Source of the DNA: Splendidivirga corallicola
GTDB lineage: Bacteria > Bacteroidota > Bacteroidia > Cytophagales > Cyclobacteriaceae
Assembly (NCBI GenBank): GCA_030442035.1
Contig: JAUJEA010000010.1
Coordinates: forward strand, 1 to 64,000
Reading direction: 5' to 3'
DNA: 64,000 nucleotides
Part shown: piece after piece, positions 1-7,422 of the stretch
How positions within the stretch are numbered: the stretch's first letter is position 1
How the letters are laid out: each line of letters starts with the position of its first letter
The notes under the pieces: model-generated
What the model saw: only the letters and a program-made list of their open reading frames with translations
Database searches by the model: none
What the model was told of the DNA's origin: nothing
Made by a program: the position numbers and the translations under genes

Positions 1-40
1 GAATTTTCATACAGAATCAATCGAAGTATTTTCAAAAAAA

Positions 41-101
41 CAATCTTTCATAAAACTATTGAAAGATTGATGAATCATTCATTGATATTTCAGCAAAATA
101 T
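41..101. terminator. Hairpins at window start, possible terminator of an upstream gene
   Basis: Two stem-loops lie close together. The first pairs CAATCTTTCA (41-50) perfectly with TGAAAGATTG (60-69) over a 9-base loop. The second pairs TGATATTT with AAATATCA at about 81-101. Neither has a clean T-tract. They may end a gene that lies before the window, which cannot be verified here. Confidence 0.35.
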
Positions 102-130
102 CAGTTATACGTAAAGTAATAACTCTAAAA

Positions 131-156
131 GTGTTAAAGTGTTAAAGTGTTAAAGT
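131..156 (+). repeat. Family A repeat, three tandem GTGTTAAA units
   Basis: Three perfect direct copies of the 8-bp unit GTGTTAAA are followed by GTAATTTAA. The same unit, or its reverse complement TTTAACAC, recurs in many other gaps of this window (near 1209, 1453, 4471, 5091, 7261, 7391, 10140, 10262, 13294, 53258, 57241 and 57375). Confidence 0.8.
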
Positions 157-241
157 AATTTAAAATTTAGTGATATTTTTTTAAACTTTATTTGGAGGTA
201 AAAAAAGATGGTTTGCATCTCTGTAAAATTGATATAACCTT

Positions 242-385
242 ATGTCGTTTGATCCCGGAATTTATTTTATAAAAATTGAAATAACCAAGTGGAAAGATGG
301 GTTGCCTCGACAATCCGACCTTTTTACCAAGTTTCATTTGGCCAATATGCAAGGTTTTATCAATTTGAAAGGCGGGAAGAAATAA
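242..385 (+). other. Possible small ORF resembling a T9SS tail remnant
   Basis: A 47-codon ORF begins ATG TCG TTT GAT and ends AAA TAA. Its early residues read FDPGIYFIKIE, which resembles the end of a type A T9SS sorting domain (usually GIYF/GVYF-hydrophobic, then a basic Lys-Lys finish). The ORF ends in GGKK. No longer upstream frame is visible. It may be a decayed gene end or a chance ORF; I would not assign a function. Confidence 0.2.
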
Positions 386-421
386 GCATTACATTTTCAG
401 CAAATTAATTGATCTATTAAA

Positions 422-1204
422 ATGAATAAAATTCAAAAGTATAACCATTTTTTAATTGCCACCTTAGGCAGCATATCATTGATCATCATCATTATTGCAG
501 GAATTACATTTCTTGTCGGTTGGTTATCTAAACCAAACAATAACAGGAATACACTGATAACCCAAACAGAGGCTCAGGACTTATCTCAGGAAAATCTGCG
601 AAAGCAGGTGGTCTCTCTTCGCCAGATGAATTTGATGGACAGCGCTTCAGGAACTTATGTTATTCCGGTTTCTCATAAGACACTAAACAAGGAAGAAGCA
701 AGAAATACATTTCATTTAGGTCTGTCTAAATCGTCTTCAAGTTATAATTATTACAATCCTTATTATAACAATCTGATCATCTACAACTTCAGAACAGGAT
801 CTTTCGAACCTCTTTTTAACGAAAGGATCAACATAACCCATTACAGGCAAATCCGAACCAAAGATGATAAACTATTGGTAATTACAGGTTGGATTGATGA
901 TACGAATGCCGATGGTGTTCTCAATGAAAAGGACAAAGAACATTTGTTCTTATATTCGCTTTCCAATGACCTTCTTCAAGAGGTGGATCTTGAAAAATTG
1001 AAGCTAATTCATTTTGACTACCTTCCGGATGTGGATAAACTGGTTGCCAATATGTTGTACGATTTAAATGATAATGGTAAGCTTGAAGTATCGGAAGATC
1101 CTGAAATATTGTTCGAGTATACTTTGGAATCGAATCAGTTAACGCAACTCATTGGTGATGACATGTTAAATGAGCTTCAAAACATCATTGACAGAAAGGA
1201 GTGA
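422..1204 (+). CDS. Membrane-anchored protein with two EF-hand-like loops
   Basis: A 260-residue protein of unrecognised family. Residues 10-34 form one strongly hydrophobic segment, so it is probably anchored in the inner membrane with the rest in the periplasm. Two calcium-loop motifs are visible. Residues 160-171 (DTNADGVLNEKD) have the DxNxDG pattern but Asp instead of Glu at loop position 12. Residues 214-225 (DLNDNGKLEVSE) keep the canonical Glu at position 12. The central part reads like beta-propeller or WD-type strands (IIYNFRTGSFEPLF; HLFLYSLSNDLLQEV). Stand-alone on the plus strand, with family A repeats starting three bases after its stop. The calcium role is inference. Confidence 0.7.
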   Translation: MNKIQKYNHFLIATLGSISLIIIIIAGITFLVGWLSKPNNNRNTLITQTEAQDLSQENLRKQVVSLRQMNLMDSASGTYVIPVSHKTLNKEEARNTFHLGLSKSSSSYNYYNPYYNNLIIYNFRTGSFEPLFNERINITHYRQIRTKDDKLLVITGWIDDTNADGVLNEKDKEHLFLYSLSNDLLQEVDLEKLKLIHFDYLPDVDKLVANMLYDLNDNGKLEVSEDPEILFEYTLESNQLTQLIGDDMLNELQNIIDRKE

Positions 1205-1508
1205 GAAAGTGTTAAAGTTGGGTAGGTGTTAAAGTGTTAAAGTATGAGAAGGTTTACTTATAAAATTTTCATTATAAGCTATTTTTGTTCGTATTATAGA
1301 TAATATTAACTGATGATAATTTTAAGTTTTGAATTTTGAATGAATGACGAATTTCAAATGACGAATTACGATTCCATTGATGCAACTCAAATATTTCTGT
1401 ACCCAGTCAAAATCCCACACACATATGGCAGTTGTCAATAGAGAGAGTTACTTCTCAACTTTAACACGCTAACACTTACCAACTCTAACACTTTTACTCT
1501 TTACCACT
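1205..1508. repeat. Composite inverted repeat (family A - B - A reversed)
   Basis: The gap after the EF-hand gene is almost entirely repeat. Family A copies in forward sense lie at 1209-1242, a family B block (TGATGATAATTTT, then GAATTTCAAATGACGAATTA) at 1309-1375, and family A copies in reverse sense (CTTTAACACGCTAACACTT) at 1453-1508. The two A blocks can pair across the B block. The B block is nearly the reverse complement of 4511-4566. Confidence 0.75.
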
Positions 1509-1522
1509 TTTTCCTATCTTCG
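1493..1522 (+). promoter_or_regulatory. Candidate promoter for the cobalamin riboswitch transcript
   Basis: TATCTTCG at 1515-1522 fits the Bacteroidota -7 box (TAnnTTTG) at six of its eight positions (two of those unconstrained) and lies just upstream of the first conserved riboswitch bases. No clear TTG -33 box is visible, as this part overlaps the repeat-derived TTTACC stretch. Confidence 0.35.
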
Positions 1523-1526
1523 CACA

Positions 1527-1697
1527 GCATTTGGTTTCCGACATTGTCGGGATTAAAAGGGAATCCGGTGCAATTCCGGAGCTATCCCCGTAGCTGTAAA
1601 CTCTTTACAGACTGCTCATCCTAAAATGCCACTGTCCTGATAAGTTGGGACGGGAAGGCTGTGAGTAGCAGAGTAAGCCAGAAGACCTGCCAGGATG
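1527..1697 (+). ncRNA. Cobalamin (adenosylcobalamin) riboswitch
   Basis: The conserved B12-riboswitch landmarks appear in order: the GGGAATCCGGTG stretch with CAATTCCGGAGCT, then CCCCGTAGCTGTAA, the GCCACTG box near 1628, and the closing GCCAGAAGACCTGCC at about 1677-1691. It lies about 160 bases upstream of a BtuB-like receptor gene and heads the B12 locus. It should lower expression of the receptor, and perhaps the downstream cob genes, when cobalamin is plentiful. Confidence 0.95.
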
Positions 1698-1750
1698 CTA
1701 TTAGTTCGTTTAGGCTTTCGGTGGAAAGGCCAGGGCTGTAGCAAGAGCAT

Positions 1751-1796
1751 GGTTTATTTTAGTCTTTTCCAGGAAAATCGAATTACTAAAATAACC
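1751..1796 (+). promoter_or_regulatory. Hairpin between riboswitch and btuB (candidate expression platform)
   Basis: GGTTTATTTTAGT (1751-1763) pairs with ACTAAAATAACC (1785-1796) with one bulge, and the interior TTTTCC/GGAAAA extends the stem. There is no T-tract after it and the ATG at 1859 is 60 bases further on. It is therefore neither a textbook intrinsic terminator nor a start-site-sequestering hairpin. Its role as the switching element is inference. Confidence 0.4.
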
Positions 1797-1858
1797 TCTC
1801 TACACTCCTAACCTATTTTCTCGAAAGCTCATTGGTTAAATTTTAAACATTCAAAACA

Positions 1859-3754
1859 ATGAGCAAAAAATTAATTTTATCAGTATGCCTGATCACATCA
1901 TGGATCACAGGCTTTTCACAATCAAATGTATCAGCAGATACAGTCAAGTTAAAAGAAGTTGTCATTACAGCTTCCAAAGTTCCAACTCCATTAAGAGAGA
2001 CTGCCAAACCAGTCCAGATCATTTCCAAAGAAGAGATAGAAAGAAGTTCAGGAAAAGACCTGGCACAACTGCTTTCCGATCAGGTTGGCCTGGTAGTCAA
2101 TGGTGCCAACAGTAACCCGAGCAAAAACAAAAGTGTTTTTCTCAGAGGAGCAGGCAGTGAATACACTCTTATTCTGATTGATGGGCAACCGGTAAACGAT
2201 CCCTCTGGCGTTGGTGGTGTATTCGATCTTCGTTTGCTCCCACTTGATCAAATTGAGCGCATTGAGATCTTAAAGGGTAGTCAATCCACACTATATGGCA
2301 CGGATGCCATTGCAGGGGTTATCAATATTATCACCAGAAGATCTGGACAAAAACCTTTTGGAGCCTATGGAACATTGGGTTATGGCTCCTTTAATACTTT
2401 CAAGGGTGTAGCAGGGATTCATGGAAAAACTGGTGTTTTTGATTACAACGCCTCTTATATCCGAAACACCTCTGACGGCATCACAGAGGCATTGGATGAA
2501 AACAATATTGGAAATTTTGATAAGGACGGTTTTTCACAGAATGCCGTGCAAGTTAATTTAGGTATACAAGCCTCGGATCAAATAATTCTTAAGCCTTTTA
2601 TCCGCTATACGGATTTTGATGGTGATTTCGATGCTGATGCCTTTACAGATGGTGCTAATCAATACACCTCAGAACTCATCAATCCGGGTTTGCAAGCGAC
2701 ATTTGATTTCGATAAACTTAAGATCAATAGTGCCTATGGATATACGAGCACCGACAGGAATTTCAGCACCTCTTTCGGAGAGAGTGAGTTCAGGGGCAGG
2801 TTGCATAATGCTGATATTTTTGCCAGTTATGCTGTGCAACAATATATCACTTTGCTGGCTGGGATCAACTATCAACGAGCTCAAATGCTGGATGATGCTT
2901 CTACGATCAAAGATCCGTCTACCAACATCTTTAGCCCATACCTTACCTTGTTGTTGCATAATCTCAATGGGTTCAATGCGGAACTTGGCTACAGGTTTAA
3001 CAACCATTCCAAGTATGGTAATAATGCTACTTTCTCACTTGCTCCTTCTTATCAGTTAAATGAACATATCAAGTTCTTCACTGCATATTCAACCGGTTTC
3101 AAAGCACCAACATTAGCACAATTGTATGGTGCATTTGGCGCTAACGAAAATCTGGACCCTCAAAAGAGCAAAAGCTTCGAAATTGGTATTCAATCATTTT
3201 GGTTAAATGACAGACTGAGCGCTCAGGTAAGTTACTTCTCACGGAATGTTGAAAACATCATCGTTTTTGATTTTACCAATGGTTATCAAAATCAGGATGA
3301 GCAAGATGATCATGGTATTGAAATAGATGCTTCATACCAGGTGAATGAACAGTTAACACTCAAAGGACAATATGCTTATGTCGATGGGGAATTCATTACA
3401 AAAGATGGCAGTGGGCAAGAGCAATCGTTCTTCAATCTTATTAGAAGGCCAAATAATCAATTCAGTTTTACATTGGAATACCGTCCTTTCAGTGACCTGT
3501 TTATTTCAGCAGGAATGACGCATTCCGATGACAGGCTCGATTACTTCTGGAATCCTGACAATGGCTTCGCCAGAGAAGAAGTAAACCTGGATGCTTTCAC
3601 ATTATTTAATCTTTATGTGGATTATAAGTTATTGGAAGGAAAATTGACCGTATTCACTGACCTTAAGAACATTTCAGATGAGGACTATGTGGAAACTTAT
3701 GGGTTTACTGCCCAGGGTTTTAATATACAATCTGGGGTCCGGTTCAAATTGTAA
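1859..3754 (+). CDS. btuB: TonB-dependent outer-membrane receptor, BtuB-like (corrinoid uptake)
   Basis: A 631-residue outer-membrane receptor. Residues 1-20 are a Sec signal peptide ending in GFSQ. A TonB-box-like stretch (LKEVVITASKV) lies at about 31-41. The plug domain spans about 45-160 with the typical FLRGAGSEYTLILIDG and IERIEILKGSQSTLYG motifs, followed by a 22-strand-type barrel to the C-terminus. The length matches BtuB (about 600 residues) rather than the 800-1000-residue SusC receptors. Substrate assignment rests on the cobalamin riboswitch directly upstream and the cobU/T/S/C genes downstream. It opens the B12 locus, and 69 bases separate it from the next gene. Confidence 0.9.
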   Translation: MSKKLILSVCLITSWITGFSQSNVSADTVKLKEVVITASKVPTPLRETAKPVQIISKEEIERSSGKDLAQLLSDQVGLVVNGANSNPSKNKSVFLRGAGSEYTLILIDGQPVNDPSGVGGVFDLRLLPLDQIERIEILKGSQSTLYGTDAIAGVINIITRRSGQKPFGAYGTLGYGSFNTFKGVAGIHGKTGVFDYNASYIRNTSDGITEALDENNIGNFDKDGFSQNAVQVNLGIQASDQIILKPFIRYTDFDGDFDADAFTDGANQYTSELINPGLQATFDFDKLKINSAYGYTSTDRNFSTSFGESEFRGRLHNADIFASYAVQQYITLLAGINYQRAQMLDDASTIKDPSTNIFSPYLTLLLHNLNGFNAELGYRFNNHSKYGNNATFSLAPSYQLNEHIKFFTAYSTGFKAPTLAQLYGAFGANENLDPQKSKSFEIGIQSFWLNDRLSAQVSYFSRNVENIIVFDFTNGYQNQDEQDDHGIEIDASYQVNEQLTLKGQYAYVDGEFITKDGSGQEQSFFNLIRRPNNQFSFTLEYRPFSDLFISAGMTHSDDRLDYFWNPDNGFAREEVNLDAFTLFNLYVDYKLLEGKLTVFTDLKNISDEDYVETYGFTAQGFNIQSGVRFKL

Positions 3755-3771
3755 TAATTACATAACTCACC

Positions 3772-3806
3772 TTTGGTTCCTGCTACAGCAGAAGGAACTG
3801 AAGGTG
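3772..3806 (+). terminator. Imperfect hairpin after btuB, possible attenuator
   Basis: GGTTCCTGCT pairs imperfectly with AGCAGAAGGAAC around the short loop ACA, between the btuB stop and the next gene in the same direction. No T-tract follows. It may stabilise the btuB message or reduce read-through; this is inference. Confidence 0.3.
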
Positions 3807-3823
3807 GTTAAAATAATAAGATC

Positions 3824-4432
3824 ATGATTTCAAATCTTAAAAAAATATTCACTGCAAGGGTACTGGCTTTTAGCACTTTCATGATTGTTGTAGGCGTAGG
3901 ACGCATTATTTTAACCGGTCCGGGCCATATACCCACACTGAGTAATTTCTCTCCTATAGGAGCGATGGCCTTGTTTGGCGGAGCTTATTTTTCCAGAGAA
4001 AGGGCTTTTATATTTCCATTGCTTACGTTATGGCTCAGTGATATTGTTTTAAACAAGTTGGTATTTTATGGTGAATGGAGACTTTTCTATGAAGGGTTCT
4101 ATTGGGTTTACGGAGCCTTTGCACTTATGGTATTGGTAGGCAAATTAATACTTCAACATAAAACAACCATTAAGAATTTTGCCGTAGCAACCATTACCAT
4201 TGTAATGATACATTGGATCATTACAGACATACAACCATGGTTATCCGGTACTTTATATCCAAAAACATTAGCGGGATATGGTGCATGTCTTATCGCTGCC
4301 TTACCCTATGAAAGAAATTTCCTGATAGGAACCTTGATTTATGGGGCTATTATGTTTGGCGTTTTTGAATGGATGCAATTCAAAATCCCGGCGCTCAGGA
4401 GGAGTACCCAGGAGCAGAATACTAATACTTGA
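3824..4432 (+). CDS. DUF6580-like integral membrane protein, putative corrinoid transport component
   Basis: A 202-residue polytopic protein with about five hydrophobic segments (roughly 12-31, 45-65, 90-110, 120-140, 165-187). The motif FSPIGAMALFGGAYF near residue 45 is typical of the DUF6580 group, which resembles substrate-binding (S) components of ECF transporters. Position between a riboswitch-controlled BtuB and cobU suggests it moves corrinoid across the inner membrane. No ECF ATPase or BtuC/D/F gene is present in the window, so it would need a shared energising module or act otherwise. The family call is from memory of the motif; the transport role is inference. Confidence 0.7.
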   Translation: MISNLKKIFTARVLAFSTFMIVVGVGRIILTGPGHIPTLSNFSPIGAMALFGGAYFSRERAFIFPLLTLWLSDIVLNKLVFYGEWRLFYEGFYWVYGAFALMVLVGKLILQHKTTIKNFAVATITIVMIHWIITDIQPWLSGTLYPKTLAGYGACLIAALPYERNFLIGTLIYGAIMFGVFEWMQFKIPALRRSTQEQNTNT

Positions 4433-4470
4433 TATCTATTCTATTTAGTCCGATGAAGTATTGGTGGAAT

Positions 4471-4566
4471 TGTGCTAAAGTGCCTAAGTGTTGAAGTATT
4501 TAAGTTACACTTGGCATCGTAATTCGTCATTTGAAATTTGTAATTCATTCAAAATTATCATCAGTT
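4471..4566. repeat. Composite repeat, family A then reversed family B
   Basis: Degenerate A units (GCTAAAGTGCCTAAGTGTTG) at 4471-4508 are followed by a reversed B block (TCGTAATTCGTCATTTGAAA) ending with ATTATCATCAGTTA at about 4566. The B block is close to an exact reverse complement of that at 1309-1375. It fills the space before cobU. Confidence 0.75.
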
Positions 4567-4596
4567 ATTTTCATATAAATCAATAACAATACAGAC

Positions 4597-5112
4597 ATGA
4601 TCACATTCATCACCGGAGGTGCAAGGAGTGGTAAAAGCAAATTTGCCCAAGAGTTGGCATTAAAGAATTCCAAAGAGCCGATCTATATTGCTACTGCCAA
4701 AATTTGGGATAAAGACTTCGAACAAAGAATAAAACAGCATCAAACCGATAGAGGGTCTGAATGGACAAACTATGAAGCACATCAGGAGCTGTATCAATTA
4801 CCTATCCAAAACAGGGTGGTAGTAATTGATTGTGTTACACTTTGGTTAACAAACTATTTTGTTGAATACAAAAATGATGTTGAAAGATCCCTACAGGAAT
4901 TCAAACTGGAAATCAATGCCTTATCCAAAATGCTCGGACATTTTATCATCATTTCCAACGAACTGGGAATGAGCATGCATGCGGAAACTGAAGTCGGGAG
5001 AAAATTTACAGACCTTCAGGGCTGGGCCAATCAGTATGTAGCTAACAAGGCAAACGAAGTCATTTTGATGGTATCGGGACTACCGATGTATGTTAAAGTG
5101 TTGAAGTGTTGA
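4597..5112 (+). CDS. cobU: Adenosylcobinamide kinase / adenosylcobinamide-phosphate guanylyltransferase
   Basis: CobU/CobP (171 residues; Salmonella CobU has 181) phosphorylates adenosylcobinamide and then adds GMP to give adenosylcobinamide-GDP for CobS. The Walker A motif GGARSGKS is at residues 7-14. His48 in RIKQHQTDR aligns with the histidine that is guanylylated in the Salmonella enzyme. The DCVTLWLTN and SNELGMSMHAE motifs are also present. The family normally ends near VSGxPVxIK; here it reads VSGLPMYVK, and the final VLKC plus the stop codon are encoded by the first units of a family A intergenic repeat. That appears to be repeat insertion at the gene end without loss of the core. 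Confidence 0.95.
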   Translation: MITFITGGARSGKSKFAQELALKNSKEPIYIATAKIWDKDFEQRIKQHQTDRGSEWTNYEAHQELYQLPIQNRVVVIDCVTLWLTNYFVEYKNDVERSLQEFKLEINALSKMLGHFIIISNELGMSMHAETEVGRKFTDLQGWANQYVANKANEVILMVSGLPMYVKVLKC

Positions 5113-5290
5113 AGTGTTGAGGTATAAAGGTTAATGATGAATTTTGAGTTTTGAATTACGAATTTCAAATGGTGAATTACGATTGGTAACGAAACTTCAA
5201 CACTTAAAAATATCGTTAAGACTGAAACCTGAGACCTGACACCTGAACGCATGATTGTTTTCTCCCAAACTAAACGGTTTGAATTTTAAG
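5091..5290. repeat. Composite repeat A-B-A reversed-C after cobU
   Basis: In order: A units (GTTAAAGTGTTGAAGTGTTG) at 5091-5130 that overlap the cobU 3' end; a B block at 5131-5186 (GAATTACGAATTTCAAATGG); a reversed A unit (CTTCAACACTT) at 5200-5211; and C units (CTGAAACCTGAGACCTGACA) at 5220-5250. It ends in CAAACTAAACGGTTTGAAT, which resembles the ends of the C elements near 6065 and 41279. Confidence 0.75.
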
Positions 5291-5327
5291 TGTATTTCAC
5301 ATAATATAAATATAAAAGAATATAGCG

Positions 5328-6056
5328 ATGTTCAAATCAATTTTTAATTGGAGTGGTGGTAAGGATAGTGCTTTGGCACTTTACCATGTTTTAAAAGACA
5401 ATAGGTATAGCATCGCAAGGCTATTAACAAGCGTCAACACAACCTATCAAAGAGTATCCATGCATGGAGTACGGGAAACGCTTTTAGAACAACAGGCAGA
5501 ATGCCTTGGCATACCTCTGCAAAAACTACAACTCAACGATCAGCCGACCATGAGCGAATACAATCAATTAATGGAGGCTACAATGATAGGTTTGAAAAAA
5601 GAAGGATTTACACATTCGATCTTCGGGGATATTTTCCTGGAAGATTTAAAAAAATTCAGAGAGGACAAATTAAGTCAACAAGGATTCAAGGCTCATTTTC
5701 CAATTTGGAAAAGAAATACAAGAGAACTGGTCCATGAATTTATTGACCTGGGTTTCAAAACCATTGTGGTTTGCATCAAAGGAGAATTGCTGGACAAAAG
5801 TTTCGCTGGACGTGTGATTGATCAAGAATTTTTAAAAGACCTTCCAGCGAATGTAGATCCTTGTGGTGAAAATGGAGAATTCCACACCTTCGTTTATGAT
5901 GGCCCCATATTTGACAAACCAATAGACTTTCAGGTTGGAGAAACTGTTTATAGGGAATACAAGGCCCCAAAAGATTCCGATGACAATTGTTTTTCTTCAG
6001 ATACGGATAGACCTAATCAAATGGGTTTCTGGTTCTGTGATCTATTACCATGCTGA
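5328..6056 (+). CDS. Dph6-like PP-loop ATPase (ATP-dependent amidoligase family)
   Basis: A 242-residue protein of the Dph6/MJ0570 family (COG2102). The N-type ATP pyrophosphatase signature SGGKDS is at residues 9-14, and the C-terminal half has the family motif GENGEFHTFVYDGP near residue 185. In archaea and eukaryotes such proteins amidate diphthine on elongation factor 2. Bacteria lack diphthamide, so the substrate here must differ. It sits between cobU and cobT in a B12 locus, and all neighbours on its strand are cobamide genes. Amidation or amide exchange on a corrinoid side chain, or attachment of the aminopropanol arm, would fit the chemistry; both are inference. Family assignment is secure, function is not. 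Confidence 0.85.
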   Translation: MFKSIFNWSGGKDSALALYHVLKDNRYSIARLLTSVNTTYQRVSMHGVRETLLEQQAECLGIPLQKLQLNDQPTMSEYNQLMEATMIGLKKEGFTHSIFGDIFLEDLKKFREDKLSQQGFKAHFPIWKRNTRELVHEFIDLGFKTIVVCIKGELLDKSFAGRVIDQEFLKDLPANVDPCGENGEFHTFVYDGPIFDKPIDFQVGETVYREYKAPKDSDDNCFSSDTDRPNQMGFWFCDLLPC

Positions 6057-6064
6057 CCTATAAT

Positions 6065-6205
6065 TCAATGCTATTTTTTAAGGAAATATGATAAAAGCTT
6101 TCAGGTGTCAGGTATCAGATTTCAGCCTAAATGATGTTTTCCAACAATGCCGGAAATTTACCTGACACTTAATGCCTGAAGGCTTATCTTAAATGGCATT
6201 AATCT
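6065..6205. repeat. Family C palindromic element with related ends
   Basis: A roughly 140-bp element. The 5' part holds AAGGAAATATG, then TTTCAGGTGTCAGGTATCAG. The 3' part holds ACCTGACACTTAATGCCTGA, then GGCTTATCTTAAATGGCATT. The two halves are imperfectly complementary. Its outer ends (AATGCTATTTTTTAAG and the complement of CTTATCTTAAATGGCATT) match each other. The same layout recurs at 41279-41415. The ATG at 6193 belongs to this element rather than to a gene start. Confidence 0.7.
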
Positions 6206-6222
6206 ATAAAAAGACGTTGCAA

Positions 6223-7260
6223 ATGAAATTTAGTATAGCAAAACCAGATGCCAACATCATTTCTAAGTTGAATGAAAAAATCAATCTAAAAACCAAGCCA
6301 CTTGGTTCACTTGGATTACTAGAGGCCATTGCTTTGAAGATAGGCACGATACAGCAAACCTTAAATCCAACACTTGTGGCACCTCACATTGTGGTTTTTG
6401 CCGCTGATCATGGTATTGCTCAGGCAGGTGTCAGCGCTTATCCGCAGGAGGTGACATATCAAATGGTCCAAAATTTTGTTAATCAAGGTGCCGCTATCAA
6501 TGTGTTTTCCCAACAGCACAACATTCAATTGAAAATTGTGGATGCGGGTGTTAACCATGACTTTGAAGGAACAATGCAAATCATCAATGCGAAGGTTAAC
6601 CACGGAACACGGAATTTCCTAAAAGAGGCAGCCATGACCTCAGAGGAGCTTGAAGAATGCTTTGAACATGCATGCACGTTGGTTGATAACATCCAAAGTT
6701 CTGGCTGCAACATCATTGGTTTTGGAGAAATGGGTATTGGAAATACAAGTGCGGCAGCTGTGCTCATGAGCCTTCTGCTTGATCTGCCGATTGAGGACTG
6801 TGTTGGAAGAGGAACAGGGTTAGACAATGAACAACTTCAGCATAAAACAAACATCCTTCAAAAAGCCATTGATAATCATAAAAACGCTATCAAAACACCA
6901 ATGGATGTTTTAAAAACCTTTGGTGGCTTTGAGATCGCGATGATCTGTGCCGGGATGCTTCGTGCTGCGGAGCATGGAATGGTTGTGTTGGTAGATGGTT
7001 TTATTGCCTCAGCTGCCTATCTCTGTGCGAGAGCCATTCATTCCAATATGGATGATTATGCCATATACTGCCACCAGTCTGATGAAAAAGGGCACAGGTT
7101 ATTACTAGAAAAACTACAGGCCGAACCAATCCTGAAACTAGGAATGCGATTAGGCGAAGGAACAGGTTGTGCCATAGCCTATCCAATCATCCAAAGTGCC
7201 ATTGTCTTTCTCAATGAAATGGCTAGTTTTGAAAGCGCAGGAGTAAGTAAAAGAGGTTAG
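6223..7260 (+). CDS. cobT: Nicotinate-nucleotide:dimethylbenzimidazole phosphoribosyltransferase
   Basis: CobT makes alpha-ribazole 5'-phosphate from a lower-ligand base and nicotinate mononucleotide. The protein is about 345 residues, as expected. Family landmarks include KPLGSLGLLE near the N-terminus, VVFAADHGIAQAGVSAYP, the glycine-rich GFGEMGIGNTSAAA, and the C-terminal MRLGEGTGCA, whose Glu312 corresponds to the catalytic base. An in-frame ATG 30 bases upstream (6193) lies inside a repeat element, so I prefer the start MKFSIAKPD at 6223. It is followed by cobS after a repeat-filled gap. Confidence 0.95.
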   Translation: MKFSIAKPDANIISKLNEKINLKTKPLGSLGLLEAIALKIGTIQQTLNPTLVAPHIVVFAADHGIAQAGVSAYPQEVTYQMVQNFVNQGAAINVFSQQHNIQLKIVDAGVNHDFEGTMQIINAKVNHGTRNFLKEAAMTSEELEECFEHACTLVDNIQSSGCNIIGFGEMGIGNTSAAAVLMSLLLDLPIEDCVGRGTGLDNEQLQHKTNILQKAIDNHKNAIKTPMDVLKTFGGFEIAMICAGMLRAAEHGMVVLVDGFIASAAYLCARAIHSNMDDYAIYCHQSDEKGHRLLLEKLQAEPILKLGMRLGEGTGCAIAYPIIQSAIVFLNEMASFESAGVSKRG

Positions 7261-7422
7261 TAGGTGTTAAAGTTTTCAAGTGTTAAAGTTGGGATTTTGG
7301 ATATCTTATTGGCTGATCAATTTAAATTCCTATAAGCATGAATAGAAATTAACATCGCTTCTTAAAATATCACAAACAATAACGAATTAAAGCCCTTTAA
7401 CACTAATACACTCTAACACTTT
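7261..7422. repeat. Family A repeats flanking the cobT-cobS gap in opposite sense
   Basis: Forward A units (GGTGTTAAAGTTTTCAAGTG) occupy 7261-7292, and reversed units (CCCTTTAACACTAATACACT) occupy 7391-7422. The last unit, AACACTTT, directly abuts the cobS ATG at 7423. The same arrangement precedes lgt at 10295. Confidence 0.75.

Noticed and set aside
5031-5252. Minus-strand 73-codon ORF
   Set aside because: Its frame lies over the end of cobU and repeat families A, B and C; the residues are simply the repeat units translated.
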